From Cupriavidus sp. U2 (GTDB taxonomy: Bacteria > Pseudomonadota > Gammaproteobacteria > Burkholderiales > Burkholderiaceae), in contig NZ_RCOG02000032.1 of the NCBI RefSeq assembly GCF_009663685.2, positions 612,382 through 676,381 of the forward strand: 64,000 bases of DNA. The letters are read 5' to 3'. Position numbers and translations under genes: made by a program. Shown here piece by piece: positions 38,771 through 48,057 of this stretch (position 1 is the first letter of the stretch; each line of letters starts with the position of its first letter). The notes under the pieces were generated by a model. The model did not search any database, was not told the origin of the DNA, and saw only the letters and a program-made list of their open reading frames with translations.

Positions 38771-39610
38771 GTGAGCCCCCAGAGCTGGATCGACCTCAAG
38801 CAGGATGCCGACACCGGCATCGAGACGATTCGCGCCCATTTCGAGGGCCATGCGTACGATCCGCACTGGCATGACAGTTACCTGGTCGGCTACACCGAAC
38901 AGGGCATCCAGCAGTTTCATTGCCGGCGCGAGGTTCAGCGCAGCGTGCCGGGCAAGGCCTTCACGCTGGAGCCGGGTGAAATCCACGATGGCTACGCCGT
39001 GACGCCCGAGGGCTTTACCTACTCGATGCTGTATCTGGATGCCCAGTGGATGGCGCGCGAACTCCGCGCGCTGTTCGACGATGCTCCGGCGCACTGCCAG
39101 CCCGCCTTCGCGCGTACGCTGAGCGAAGACCCGCAACTGATCGAAGCCATCGGCCATGCGTTCACGGTGCTGCAACAGCCCGAACTGCGCATCGTCCGGC
39201 AGTCCGCGCTCGACGCCTTGCTGGCCCGGCTGACGTCCAATCTGCGCTGGCGCACGGCACACGCCATCGATCCGCGGCTGCCGCTGGCAGCCCAACGCGC
39301 GCGCGACTACCTGCATGACCACGTGGACCAGGACATCGGCCTGGACGACCTGGCTGCCGCCGGCGGCGTGGACCGCTATCGGCTGACCCGCGCCTTCAAG
39401 GCCGCGTTTGGCATTGCGCCACACGCCTACCTTGTACAACTGCGGCTGGCGCGCGCCCGCCATATGCTGGCACGCGGCGCCACGCCCGCCGACGTGGCCA
39501 CGGCGCTGGGATTCGCCGACCAGAGCCATCTGGGCCGATGGTTCCGCCGGGCCTATGGCCTGACGCCGGCCCACTATCGCAAACGCTGCTCAAATCTTCC
39601 AGACGCCTAG
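38771..39610 (+). CDS. AraC-family transcriptional regulator
   Basis: A 279-residue regulator with an N-terminal cupin-like sensing domain (about 15-150, HWHDSYLVGYTEQG) and a C-terminal pair of helix-turn-helix motifs (about 180-275; DIGLDDLAAAGGVDRYRLTRAFK and the ADVATALGFADQSHLGRWFRRAYGLTP recognition block). It starts with GTG. The LysE exporter gene begins 25 bases downstream, so it probably controls that exporter in response to an amino acid or small amine; the effector is unknown. Confidence 0.93.
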   Translation: MSPQSWIDLKQDADTGIETIRAHFEGHAYDPHWHDSYLVGYTEQGIQQFHCRREVQRSVPGKAFTLEPGEIHDGYAVTPEGFTYSMLYLDAQWMARELRALFDDAPAHCQPAFARTLSEDPQLIEAIGHAFTVLQQPELRIVRQSALDALLARLTSNLRWRTAHAIDPRLPLAAQRARDYLHDHVDQDIGLDDLAAAGGVDRYRLTRAFKAAFGIAPHAYLVQLRLARARHMLARGATPADVATALGFADQSHLGRWFRRAYGLTPAHYRKRCSNLPDA

Positions 39611-39635
39611 GCGGCGCGGCCGCAACAATGGCCGC

Positions 39636-40250
39636 ATGAGCGATACCCTGCCCTTTCTCCCCTTTCTGATGTTTGCCGTCGTGGCGTCGATCACGCCTGG
39701 CCCCACCAACGTCATCGTGCTGAGCCACAGCGCACGCCGTGGCGTGGCGGCTACGCTACCGATCATCGTTGGCGGCTGCGGCGGCGCTGCGCTACTGGTG
39801 CTGAGCGTCGGCATCGGCGTCGGCGACGCATTGGCCTCCCATCCGCGCCTGCAGCGCGCCATGGCGTGGACCGGCGTGCTTTGGCTCTCCTGGCTGGCCT
39901 GGCAGATCTGGCGCAGCCCGGCGTCGGCCATTGCAACGGACGGCGCCGAGGCACCCCGCAAGCCGCTCGGGCTCGCAGGCGCCGCCGGCCTGCAGCTGGT
40001 AAATCCCAAGACGTGGATGATGGCGCTGGCCGTCGCCAGCGTCTTTGCCGGCCATGGTGCCGACCAGACGCATCAGGTGATGCGGCTGTCACTGATCTTC
40101 TTTGTCGTGTCGCTGCCTTGCATGGGGGCGTGGGCAGTGCTGGGCGCCGGGGCCGCGCGCTTCCTTCGATCGCCCGCCCGGCAGAAGCGGTTCGAACGCC
40201 TCATGGCGCTGGTGTTGCTGGCGTCGGCCTGGGGCAGTCTGTTGCCTTGA
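39636..40250 (+). CDS. LysE/RhtB-family exporter (first copy)
   Basis: A 204-residue inner-membrane exporter of the LysE family, which exports amino acids. About six hydrophobic segments, and the family signature SITPGPTNVIVLSHSARRG at about 18-36 and NPKTWMMALA near the middle. It follows the AraC regulator by 25 bases on the same strand. Substrate unknown. Confidence 0.9.
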   Translation: MSDTLPFLPFLMFAVVASITPGPTNVIVLSHSARRGVAATLPIIVGGCGGAALLVLSVGIGVGDALASHPRLQRAMAWTGVLWLSWLAWQIWRSPASAIATDGAEAPRKPLGLAGAAGLQLVNPKTWMMALAVASVFAGHGADQTHQVMRLSLIFFVVSLPCMGAWAVLGAGAARFLRSPARQKRFERLMALVLLASAWGSLLP

Positions 40251-40601
40251 CGCAAAATGGATTGAAAAGGCGCTCTCAAGCACATTTTCTAGGGTATAGT
40301 CTTGGATTGCCCTGAATAGCTTGACTCCCGTCCGGTATACCTGTAAAAGCTTACCGGCGTATTTCTTGCGCAATATCCACGGAAACAGGTAGTCGCCAAG
40401 TTTTTACCTAGCTAGGAAAATTTGGCCCGTCACCCCTGACACAGGCAGTATGGATTTCGGTCCGTAGCAGGTTCTAGGGGGCGCACCACGGCATTCGCCG
40501 CAGCGTGCGATACCAACGTCTCGGAAGGCTCCGGAGCCCGACGCGACACGTTTCCCTCCTATGAACCCACCGCCTCTGGCGGTTATTCCTGAAGGACTGA
40601 A
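40251..40601. other. Leader/promoter region of rpsU
   Basis: These 351 bases carry no recognised gene. TTGACT at 40321-40326 with TAAAAG 17 bases later is a weak promoter candidate for rpsU, implying a leader of about 250 bases. Immediately before the ribosome site, CCGCC and GGCGG (40571-40583) form a small hairpin that could gate translation. Confidence 0.45.
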
Positions 40602-40814
40602 TTGACTAAGATCGTTCTGAAACCGGGCGAGCCCGTTGAAGTTGCAATGCGTCGTTTCCGTCGCTCCATTCTGCAGACTGGACTGATCGTGGAACTGAAG
40701 AGCCGCACCGCCTACGAAAAGCCGACGACCGAGCGCAAGCGCAAGAAGAAGGCTGCCGAGGCCCGTCTGCGCAAGCGTCTGCGCATGCAAATGCTGCCGA
40801 AGAAGCTCTACTGA
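40602..40814 (+). CDS. rpsU: 30S ribosomal protein bS21
   Basis: bS21 sits on the 30S platform near the anti-Shine-Dalgarno region and helps mRNA binding. The 70-residue basic protein has the family core [18 protein letters not shown] and the [17 protein letters not shown] tail. The start codon is TTG with GAAGGA 7 bases upstream; no ATG gives a correct N-terminus. It is a monocistronic unit with its own terminator. Burkholderiaceae often carry several rpsU copies; whether this is the only one cannot be told here. Confidence 0.94.
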   Translation: MTKIVLKPGEPVEVAMRRFRRSILQTGLIVELKSRTAYEKPTTERKRKKKAAEARLRKRLRMQMLPKKLY

Positions 40815-40831
40815 TTCGGGCTTGCCAAAAG

Positions 40832-40863
40832 AAAAACCGCCAGTTCGCTGGCGGTTTTTTTTC
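40832..40863. terminator. Bidirectional intrinsic terminator between rpsU and a LysE gene
   Basis: AAAAACCGCCAG pairs with CTGGCGGTTTTT around a TTCG tetraloop, with A- and T-tracts on both sides. It can end both the rpsU transcript (+) and the convergent exporter transcript (-). Confidence 0.92.
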
Positions 40864-40904
40864 GTCCGCGTTCCCGGCTGCGGCCGGGACAGCGATGGCG
40901 GCGC

Positions 40905-41522
40905 TCAGGTCCGCGTGGCAATCAGCGCGCCGGCACCGATCAGCGTGATGCCGCCCGCGCGCTGCACATTGGCCTGTGCGCGCTGCGAGGTCAGCCGCGT
41001 GGCCAGCGAGCGCGCCAGCAGCGCATAGACCATGGCGTTGGCCGTGGCCAGCACCACGAACGTGGGAATCAGCACCACCGCCTGCGGCCAGAACGCCAGC
41101 TTGGCATCGATGAACTGCGGCACGAAGGCCACGAAGAACACGATGCTCTTCGGATTCAGCGCCGTCACCAGCCAGGCCTTGGCAAATCGCTGGCGTCCGC
41201 TGCCCGACTGCCCCGCCACATCGAGCGCGCGCGCCCGGCCAGCCGTGCGTAGCGCCTGCACGCCGAGATAGACCAGATAGGCCGCGCCTGCCCATTTCAG
41301 GCCCGTGAACAGCGTGGCAGAAGCTGCCAGGACGGCGCCCAGGCCCGCCATCGACAGCGTGAAGGCGGTGAGGTCGCCGGCGGCCACACCGCCTACCGTG
41401 GCATAGGCGCTGCGGCCGCGGTGCGCGAGCGCATCGCCAATCACCAGCAGGATGGTCGGACCGGGAATGATCAGCACCACCACGCTGGTCAATACGAATG
41501 TGATCCAGTGTTCGAAGGACAT
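40905..41522 (-). CDS. LysE/RhtB-family exporter (second copy)
   Basis: A 205-residue LysE/RhtB exporter with about six membrane segments, the signature [21 protein letters not shown] near the N-terminus and [15 protein letters not shown] in the middle, closer to the RhtB/homoserine-threonine branch than the first copy. AGGAG lies 6-7 bases before the ATG; a much longer in-frame extension was rejected because it overlaps the ABC gene antisense. It is divergent from nodI. Confidence 0.9.
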   Translation of the reverse strand: MSFEHWITFVLTSVVVLIIPGPTILLVIGDALAHRGRSAYATVGGVAAGDLTAFTLSMAGLGAVLAASATLFTGLKWAGAAYLVYLGVQALRTAGRARALDVAGQSGSGRQRFAKAWLVTALNPKSIVFFVAFVPQFIDAKLAFWPQAVVLIPTFVVLATANAMVYALLARSLATRLTSQRAQANVQRAGGITLIGAGALIATRT

Positions 41523-41669
41523 GGGCTCTCCTGTTGCGTCGTCATTGTTGTTCTGAAGACGCCAAGCGTACGCCTGTCCGCCCAGCGCCGCCAGCCTGCC
41601 GATATGCCTGCGCGAATGGAATTGTCTTGCTGCGATGCGCCAACAATGCGTCACGCGATGGCCGGCATA

Positions 41670-42611
41670 ATGGCGGATATCGCTCGCAAGGACCTCGCCT
41701 TGACCGCCATCCTCCAGATGCGCAATGTGCGCAAACGCTACGGCGACCAGCTCGTCGTCGACAACCTCGACCTGGAAGTCCAGCCCGGGCAGTGCTTTGG
41801 GCTGCTGGGCCCCAACGGCGCCGGCAAGACCACCACGCTGCGCATGCTGCTGGGGCTGACCACGCCCGAATCGGGCACGCTGACGCTGTGTGGCGAACCC
41901 ATCCCGCTGCGCGCCCCGCAGGCCCGCATGCGCGTGGGCGTGGTGCCGCAGTTCGACAATCTCGACCCCGACTTCTCGGTGATCGAGAACCTGCGCATCT
42001 TCGGCCGCTACTTCGGGCTGTCGTCTGCCCGGATTGCCGAACAGGTGCCCCGGCTGCTGGAGTTCGCGCGGCTCGAGAACAAGGCCAATGCGCAGGTGCG
42101 CGACCTGTCCGGCGGCATGCGCCGACGCCTGACCGTGGCGCGCGCGCTGATCAACGATCCCGACCTGCTCGTGATGGACGAGCCCACCACCGGCCTGGAC
42201 CCGCAGGCACGCCATCTGATCTGGGAGCGCCTCAAGTCGCTGCTTGCCGCGGGCAAGACAATTCTCCTGACCACGCACTTTATGGAAGAAGCCGAACGGC
42301 TCTGCAATCACCTGTGCGTGATCGATGCCGGGCGCAAGATCGCCGAGGGCAAGCCGCACGAGCTGATCGATCGCGAAATCGGCTGCGATGTGGTGGAGGT
42401 GTACGGCGACGAGCTCGAACCGCTGCGCGACACGCTGACGCCATTGGCCGACCGCTGCGAAATGCGCGGCGAGACGCTGTTCTGCTACGTGCGCCAGCCC
42501 GATCCGCTGCTGGCCGCCCTGCACGGCAAGGGCGGCGTACGTTACCTGCACCGGCCCGCCAACCTCGAGGACGTGTTCCTCAAGCTGACCGGCCGCGAGA
42601 TGAGAGATTGA
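41670..42611 (+). CDS. nodI: NodI-like ABC transporter ATP-binding protein
   Basis: NodI is the ATPase of a two-gene ABC-2 exporter, named for export of Nod factors in rhizobia but found widely as a lipooligosaccharide or drug exporter. The 313-residue protein has Walker [10 protein letters not shown] near 46-54, the signature [13 protein letters not shown], Walker [14 protein letters not shown] and the H-loop TTHFMEE. The exact start is uncertain (ATGs at 41616, 41646, 41658 and 41670; no clear ribosome site). nodJ starts 7 bases downstream. Confidence 0.9.
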   Translation: MADIARKDLALTAILQMRNVRKRYGDQLVVDNLDLEVQPGQCFGLLGPNGAGKTTTLRMLLGLTTPESGTLTLCGEPIPLRAPQARMRVGVVPQFDNLDPDFSVIENLRIFGRYFGLSSARIAEQVPRLLEFARLENKANAQVRDLSGGMRRRLTVARALINDPDLLVMDEPTTGLDPQARHLIWERLKSLLAAGKTILLTTHFMEEAERLCNHLCVIDAGRKIAEGKPHELIDREIGCDVVEVYGDELEPLRDTLTPLADRCEMRGETLFCYVRQPDPLLAALHGKGGVRYLHRPANLEDVFLKLTGREMRD

Positions 42612-42618
42612 GACACGG

Positions 42619-43482
42619 ATGACCGAGATGAGCGAACAGGACCCCCGCAATCCCGACATCGCAATTTCGCCAGGATCTGCGGCGTCGACAGCCCCCCAGC
42701 ACTATCCCCAGCCCCTGCTGCCACGCAACGGACGCAACTGGATGATGGTCTGGTATCGCAACTACATGGTCTGGAGGAAGCTGGCCATCCCGTCGATGAT
42801 CGGCAACCTGGCCGATCCGATGATCTACCTGTTCGGCCTGGGTCTTGGCCTGGGCCTGCTGGTGGGCCAGGTGCATGGCGTGTCGTACATCGCCTTCCTG
42901 GCGGCCGGCACCACGGCGTCCAGCGTGATGATGTCGGCCAGCTTCGAGTCGATGTATTCGGCCTTCTCGCGCATGCACGTGCAACGCACGTGGGAAGCCA
43001 TCATGCATGCGCCGCTGACGCTGGGCGATGTGGTACTCGGAGAAGTGCTATGGGCCGCCAGCAAGGCGGTGCTGTCGGGCGCCGCGATCATGATCGTGGC
43101 GGGGCTGCTTGGCTACGCGCAGTTCCCGGGCGCGCTGGCCGCACTGCCGGTGATCATTCTGGCCGGCATTGCGTTCGCAAGCCTCGCGATGATCATCACG
43201 GCGCTGGCGCCGAGCTACGACTTCTTCATGTTCTACCAGACGCTGGTGATGACGCCGATGCTGCTGCTGTCGGGCGTGTTCTTCCCGCTGGAACAGCTGC
43301 CCGAGGGCGCGCAGAAGGCGACGATGGTCCTGCCGCTGGCACATGCGGTGGCACTGATTCGTCCGTTGATGCTGGGAAGGCCGGTGGAAAATGCCGCGCT
43401 GCATCTGGCCGTGCTGTCGGCCTATGCCGTCGTGGCGCTGGTGGTGGCCCTGGTACTGCTGCGCAGGCGACTGCTGCGCTGA
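42619..43482 (+). CDS. nodJ: NodJ-like ABC-2 permease
   Basis: The 287-residue membrane component of the same exporter: six membrane segments after a polar 45-residue N-terminus, with the ABC-2 family stretch MTPMLLLSGVFFPLEQLPEGAQ. It follows nodI by 7 bases. The region has no other nodulation genes, so a symbiotic role is not implied; the substrate is unknown. Confidence 0.9.
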   Translation: MTEMSEQDPRNPDIAISPGSAASTAPQHYPQPLLPRNGRNWMMVWYRNYMVWRKLAIPSMIGNLADPMIYLFGLGLGLGLLVGQVHGVSYIAFLAAGTTASSVMMSASFESMYSAFSRMHVQRTWEAIMHAPLTLGDVVLGEVLWAASKAVLSGAAIMIVAGLLGYAQFPGALAALPVIILAGIAFASLAMIITALAPSYDFFMFYQTLVMTPMLLLSGVFFPLEQLPEGAQKATMVLPLAHAVALIRPLMLGRPVENAALHLAVLSAYAVVALVVALVLLRRRLLR

Positions 43483-43620
43483 GGGCACTAAGGGCACTAA
43501 GGGCACGGAGGGCGCCGAGGGGATATCGAAGACGCCCTCCCCCGCCGGGGGGAGAGGGCCACACGGAAGCCTTGCTGACCCAGACCGCGCAGCAGGGCTG
43601 CGCAATCTGATGGCTTGTCG

Positions 43621-45153
43621 TTATTCGTTGCCGCCCGATCGTTGCAGGTGCAGTTGCGAACGCTCGGTATCGCCACCGTTGCTGCCTTCGCGGTCGGCCT
43701 GGCTGCGCGCCGTTTCCAGGCGATCCAGGTAGGCCTCGTCGATATCGCCGGTGATGTACTTGCCGTCGAAGCACGACGCGTCGAAGTCACGCAGGTTCGG
43801 GTTGATGTCGCGCACAGCCTGCTTCATCGATTCCACGTCCTGGTACACGAGCTGATCGGCGCCGATCATGCGCGCCACTTCCTCGTCGGTGCGGCCGTGG
43901 GCCACCAGTTCGGCGCGCGTGGGCATGTCGATGCCGTACACGTTCGGGAACTTCACGGGCGGCGCGGCCGAAGCGAAGATCACCTTCTTGGCGCCGGCGT
44001 CGCGGGCCATCTGCACGATCTCGAACGACGTGGTGCCACGCACGATCGAATCGTCGACGATCAGCACGTTCTTGTCCTTGAACTCCACGCCCATGGCGTT
44101 GAGCTTCTGGCGGACCGACTTCTTGCGCACTGCCTGGCCCGGCATGATGAACGTGCGGCCCACATAGCGGTTCTTGAAGAAGCCCTCGCGGTACGGCACG
44201 CCGAGCGCGTTGGCCACCTGCATGGCGGCCGGGCGGCTCGAATCGGGAATCGGCATGACCACGTCGATCTCGCCGGCCGGCACTTCACGGCGGATCTTCT
44301 CGGCCAGGTAGTCACCCATGCGCAGGCGCGCATCGTAGACCGGCACGCCGTCGATGCAGGAGTCCGGCCGGGCCAGGTACACGAATTCGAAAATGCAGGG
44401 CGTCAGTTGCGGATTGTCGGCGCACTGCTTGCTGTGGAACTTGCCGTCCAGGTCGATGAAGATCGCCTCGCCCGGCGCCACGTCGCGCTCCATGGTGTAG
44501 CCCATGCCTTCGAGCGCCACGGATTCCGACGCAATCAGGTATTCCTTGCCGGTCGGCGTATCGACGCTGCCGATGCACAGCGGGCGGATGCCGAACGGGT
44601 CGCGCACGGCCAGCAGGCCATAGCCCGAGATCTGCGCCGTGATGGCATAGGCGCCCTTCACGCGGCGATGCATGCCGCTGACCGCCGTGAAGATGGTCTC
44701 CGGCTCCAGCGACTTGCCATTGCTGGCGCGCTGCAGTTCGTCGGCCAGCACGTTCAGCAGCACTTCGGAATCCGAATGCGTGTTGATGTGGCGACGGTCG
44801 CGGCGGAACATCTCCTCGCGCAGCTGTTCCGAATTGGTCAGGTTGCCGTTGTGGGCCAGGATGATGCCGTACGGCGCGTTCACGTAGAACGGCTGGGCTT
44901 CTTCCTCGCTCGACGCGGAGCCGGCGGTCGGGTAACGCACCTGGCCGATACCGGACGTGCCCGGCAGGCCGCGCATGTTGCGCGTGCGGAACACGTCGCG
45001 CACCAGGCCGTTGGCCTTGTGCATGTGGAAGGTGCTGCCATTGGCCGTGGCGATGCCGGCTGCATCCTGTCCGCGGTGTTGCAACAGCAGCAGGCTGTCA
45101 TAGATGAGTTGGTTGACAGGGCTGGTGGAAACCACGCCGACGATACCGCACAT
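43621..45153 (-). CDS. purF: Amidophosphoribosyltransferase
   Basis: PurF catalyses the first step of purine synthesis, adding the glutamine amide nitrogen to PRPP. The 510-residue protein has the catalytic C2 directly after the start methionine (MCGIVGVV), so there is no propeptide, and the PRPP site VLIVDDSIVRGTTS at 363-376. It is the E. coli-type enzyme without iron-sulfur cysteines. An upstream in-frame extension was rejected because Cys must be residue 2. It ends the leu-trp-purF supercluster, 117 bases after cvpA. Confidence 0.97.
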   Translation of the reverse strand: MCGIVGVVSTSPVNQLIYDSLLLLQHRGQDAAGIATANGSTFHMHKANGLVRDVFRTRNMRGLPGTSGIGQVRYPTAGSASSEEEAQPFYVNAPYGIILAHNGNLTNSEQLREEMFRRDRRHINTHSDSEVLLNVLADELQRASNGKSLEPETIFTAVSGMHRRVKGAYAITAQISGYGLLAVRDPFGIRPLCIGSVDTPTGKEYLIASESVALEGMGYTMERDVAPGEAIFIDLDGKFHSKQCADNPQLTPCIFEFVYLARPDSCIDGVPVYDARLRMGDYLAEKIRREVPAGEIDVVMPIPDSSRPAAMQVANALGVPYREGFFKNRYVGRTFIMPGQAVRKKSVRQKLNAMGVEFKDKNVLIVDDSIVRGTTSFEIVQMARDAGAKKVIFASAAPPVKFPNVYGIDMPTRAELVAHGRTDEEVARMIGADQLVYQDVESMKQAVRDINPNLRDFDASCFDGKYITGDIDEAYLDRLETARSQADREGSNGGDTERSQLHLQRSGGNE

Positions 45154-45270
45154 GCCGAACTCCCAGGAAAGGCAAATTGATTCAGGGGGCGCCGTTCCGT
45201 CATGTACGCGACGGAACTGCGTTGATACTGCGCCGCGAGCGCCCAACGTTCAAGCACTCGCGTCTTCGAT

Positions 45271-45768
45271 TCAGGTCTTTACGTACCTGGCCAGGTCGGG
45301 TGGCAGCCATTGGCGCAGCTCCCCCATCGCCTGGATCACATACGGGCGCGACACCGCGTCACGCCAGAACGGCTCCTCGGGCAGCTTCGTGAGCCCCGCC
45401 AGCACGACGATCAGCATCACGATCAGCACGCCCCGCGCCAGGCCGAACACCAGGCCCAGGCCACGGTCCGCCGGCTTCAGGCCGGTGGTTTCCAGCAACT
45501 GGCCGAGGATGGCCCCGGCCAGCGCCGACACGATCCACGTGCCGAAGAACACGGCCAGGAAGCCCAGCGCACTGCGCGTCAGTTCGCCACCCGGCAGTGA
45601 CTCCGGCATCCATTTCGCGGCCACGCCGCCAAAGTGATACGCCAGCAAGAACGCCACGACCCAGCCCACCAGCGCCAGCATCTCGCGCACCAGGCCGCGC
45701 AGCACGCCGATCAGCGCAGACGCCACCAGAATGAAGGCCACGCCATAGTCAAAAAAGGTAAAAGCCAT
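45271..45768 (-). CDS. cvpA: CvpA family membrane protein
   Basis: CvpA is needed for colicin V production in E. coli and is usually encoded beside purF. The 165-residue protein has four hydrophobic segments and the conserved VLRGLVREMLALVGWVVAF stretch at about 22-40. Its biochemical role is unknown. Confidence 0.92.
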   Translation of the reverse strand: MAFTFFDYGVAFILVASALIGVLRGLVREMLALVGWVVAFLLAYHFGGVAAKWMPESLPGGELTRSALGFLAVFFGTWIVSALAGAILGQLLETTGLKPADRGLGLVFGLARGVLIVMLIVVLAGLTKLPEEPFWRDAVSRPYVIQAMGELRQWLPPDLARYVKT

Positions 45769-45863
45769 GCGTGCGATGCGGGTTCCTGTCAGATGGGGGC
45801 AAACTGCCGCCCTGCAATCGGTACGTAATCGGGACGTTATCGGCTACGTTGCTGCCCGGGACG

Positions 45864-46595
45864 TTACTGCTCCACCACCTTCGAGGTCAGGCCGATCGCC
45901 CGCACCTTCCTGTCGGCCGCATCGGCCGCATCGCGGCTGGCGAACGGTCCCGCGCGCAGCAGGATACGGTCGCCGTCGGCCAACGCCTTCTTTTCAACGA
46001 ACGCCGGCACCTTGCTCTCCTTGAGCTTGGCCAGCCAGTTCTTCGCGCGCTCTTCCGAGGAGAACGCGCCGATCAGGATCAGGTATTTGGTATTGGCGGC
46101 GGCAGGCTTGTCGGCCGGCTTGGCCTCGGCGGGCTTGGCCTCGGCCACTTTCGTGTCGGCCTTGGCCTCGGCCTTGGGCTTGTCCACGGCCGGCGCGGTG
46201 ACGATTTCCTCGCCCGCATCGAGCGCGGCGTCGTTGCGGCCGGCGTTGGCCGACGGCGGCAGCGCCTGTGCCTTGCGCGCCTCGACCTTGGGCTTCTGCG
46301 CGCCCTGGCCGTTGGCCACGCTGACGGCCACGTCGTCGGACACGGGCCGTGGCTTGTGCTCGAAGACGATCGGCAGCACGATGACGGCCGCCGCAAGCAG
46401 CACCACGGCGCCGATCAGGCGGCGACGCGCACGTTGTTTCTGAGGAAAGTCGGGATCGAGGGTATCGTCCGCGTATTCGTCGGCCGTACGGCGCGACGCG
46501 CCGATGCCGGCGCCGGTTTCCGCACGCGTGCGGCGACCGCGTTCGGGTGCCGGGTCAGTGCCCTTGCGGGACGAGAACAGCGAAAGCAGGCCCAT
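45864..46595 (-). CDS. dedD: SPOR-domain protein (DedD-like)
   Basis: DedD-type proteins bind denuded septal peptidoglycan and support cell division. The 243-residue protein has a charged cytoplasmic N-terminus, one membrane segment (about 60-78), a Lys/Ala/Glu-rich linker (90-165) with imperfect KPAEAKPA repeats, and a C-terminal SPOR domain (about 167-243; YLILIGAFSSEERAKNWLAKL). Position between folC and cvpA matches E. coli dedD. Confidence 0.9.
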   Translation of the reverse strand: MGLLSLFSSRKGTDPAPERGRRTRAETGAGIGASRRTADEYADDTLDPDFPQKQRARRRLIGAVVLLAAAVIVLPIVFEHKPRPVSDDVAVSVANGQGAQKPKVEARKAQALPPSANAGRNDAALDAGEEIVTAPAVDKPKAEAKADTKVAEAKPAEAKPADKPAAANTKYLILIGAFSSEERAKNWLAKLKESKVPAFVEKKALADGDRILLRAGPFASRDAADAADRKVRAIGLTSKVVEQ

Positions 46596-46668
46596 AAATG
46601 CCCAAAGAGTGGTGTTCGGTGTGATGTCGTTCCGGCCCGGGAGTTCAGCCAGACATGCCGACTGACAT

Positions 46669-47979
46669 TCAGTTGGCCTGCGTGGCGCGATATGCCATCA
46701 CGCCAGCCACGGTATAGAACGATCCGAAGACCAGGATTCTATCATTCTCGGTTGCACGCTCGACAGCATCGCGATACGCCAGTTCCGGGCTCGAGAAGCA
46801 CGCCGCGGTGTTATCCGGCCCTTCCCGGAAGCCCGTGGCGTCCAGTGCCTCGCGCAGGTCACTGGCCGTGGCGGCGCGCTCCGTGGGCAGGTCGCACAGG
46901 CACCAGTGATCGACCTTGTCGGCCACGTGGCGCAGCACGCCGGCGATGTCCTTGTCCGCCATGGCGCCAAACACCGCATAGGTGTAGCGGAAGAACCCCA
47001 TGTTTTCCATGTTCTGGCCGAGCGTGGCCGCGGCATGGGGATTATGCGCCACATCGAGGATCACGGCCGGACGCCCCGGCATCACCTGGAAGCGACCCGG
47101 CAGCTCCACGAACGCCAGCCCGTTGCGCACCTCCTGGGCACTGACCGGCAGGCGCGGGCGCATGGCCTGCAGCGCCGCCAGCGCCGCCGACGCATTCAGC
47201 AGCTGGTTGGCGCCACGCAGCGCCGGGTACCCCAGGCCATTGAGCTTGCGGTCGCGGCCGGTCCAGTCCCATTGCTGGCGCTCCTGGCCCGCCGCGGCCT
47301 GGTGGCGGAAATCGCGGCCCACCAGCCAGAGGTCGGCGCCGATGGCCTCGGCATGGTCGATCAGCGATTGCGGCGGCATCGGGTCGCCGCAGATGGCCGG
47401 CACGTTGGGGCGGAAGATGCCGGCCTTCTCGTAGGCGATCTTCTCGCGCGTATCGCCCAGGTACTGGGTGTGGTCGATATCGACACTGGTGATGACCGCG
47501 CAGTCCGTGTCGATCACATTGACGGCGTCGAGCCGGCCGCCCAGGCCCACTTCGAGGATGATCGCGTCGAGCCCGGCCGACGCAAACATATGGATGATGG
47601 CCAGCGTCGTGAATTCGAAATACGTCAGGCTGACCGGATCGGCAAAACTCGTGCGGGCGCGCTCCACGGCCTCGAAGTGCGGCAGCAGCTGCGCGTCGGT
47701 GGCCTGCTCGCCGTTCAGGCGGGCGCGCTCGTTGAACCGGATCAGGTGCGGCGACGTATGCAGGCCCACCTTGTAGCCGGCCTCCAGCAGGATGCGTTCC
47801 AGCATCGCGCAGGTCGACCCCTTGCCGTTGGTGCCGCCCACGGTGAACACCACGGCGTCGATGCGCAGCCCCAGTGCTTCCTTGACGCGCGTGATGCGCG
47901 TCAGACCCATGTCGATGCCCACAGGATGGGCGGTTTCCAGGTGTTGAAGCCAGTCGGGGAGTGTGTGGAAGATGGGCAT
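46669..47979 (-). CDS. folC: Bifunctional folylpolyglutamate/dihydrofolate synthase
   Basis: FolC joins dihydropteroate to glutamate and adds further glutamates to folate. The 436-residue protein has the P-loop GTNGKGS at 49-55 and the Mur-ligase-like second motif VDIDHTQYLGDT. It lies between accD and dedD, the common order in proteobacteria. It is separated from accD by a terminator hairpin. Confidence 0.96.
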   Translation of the reverse strand: MPIFHTLPDWLQHLETAHPVGIDMGLTRITRVKEALGLRIDAVVFTVGGTNGKGSTCAMLERILLEAGYKVGLHTSPHLIRFNERARLNGEQATDAQLLPHFEAVERARTSFADPVSLTYFEFTTLAIIHMFASAGLDAIILEVGLGGRLDAVNVIDTDCAVITSVDIDHTQYLGDTREKIAYEKAGIFRPNVPAICGDPMPPQSLIDHAEAIGADLWLVGRDFRHQAAAGQERQQWDWTGRDRKLNGLGYPALRGANQLLNASAALAALQAMRPRLPVSAQEVRNGLAFVELPGRFQVMPGRPAVILDVAHNPHAAATLGQNMENMGFFRYTYAVFGAMADKDIAGVLRHVADKVDHWCLCDLPTERAATASDLREALDATGFREGPDNTAACFSSPELAYRDAVERATENDRILVFGSFYTVAGVMAYRATQAN

Positions 47980-47997
47980 GCTGAGTTACGACACGAC

Positions 47998-48033
47998 TAA
48001 AAACAAAATGGCGCGGGTGGATACCCGCGCCAT
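47998..48033 (-). terminator. Intrinsic terminator after accD
   Basis: On the minus strand ATGGCGCGGGT pairs with ACCCGCGCCAT (11 bp, 4-base loop), followed by TTTGTTTTTA. It lies 25 bases after the accD stop; folC follows in the same direction, so attenuation or an independent folC promoter is implied. Confidence 0.88.
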
Positions 48034-48057
48034 TGTCCTGCAAATCACGCTACCGCG

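Noticed and set aside
41670-43482. A nodulation or symbiosis island.
   Set aside because: Only the NodI/NodJ-like pair is present; no nodABC, nif or transposon genes and no compositional break.
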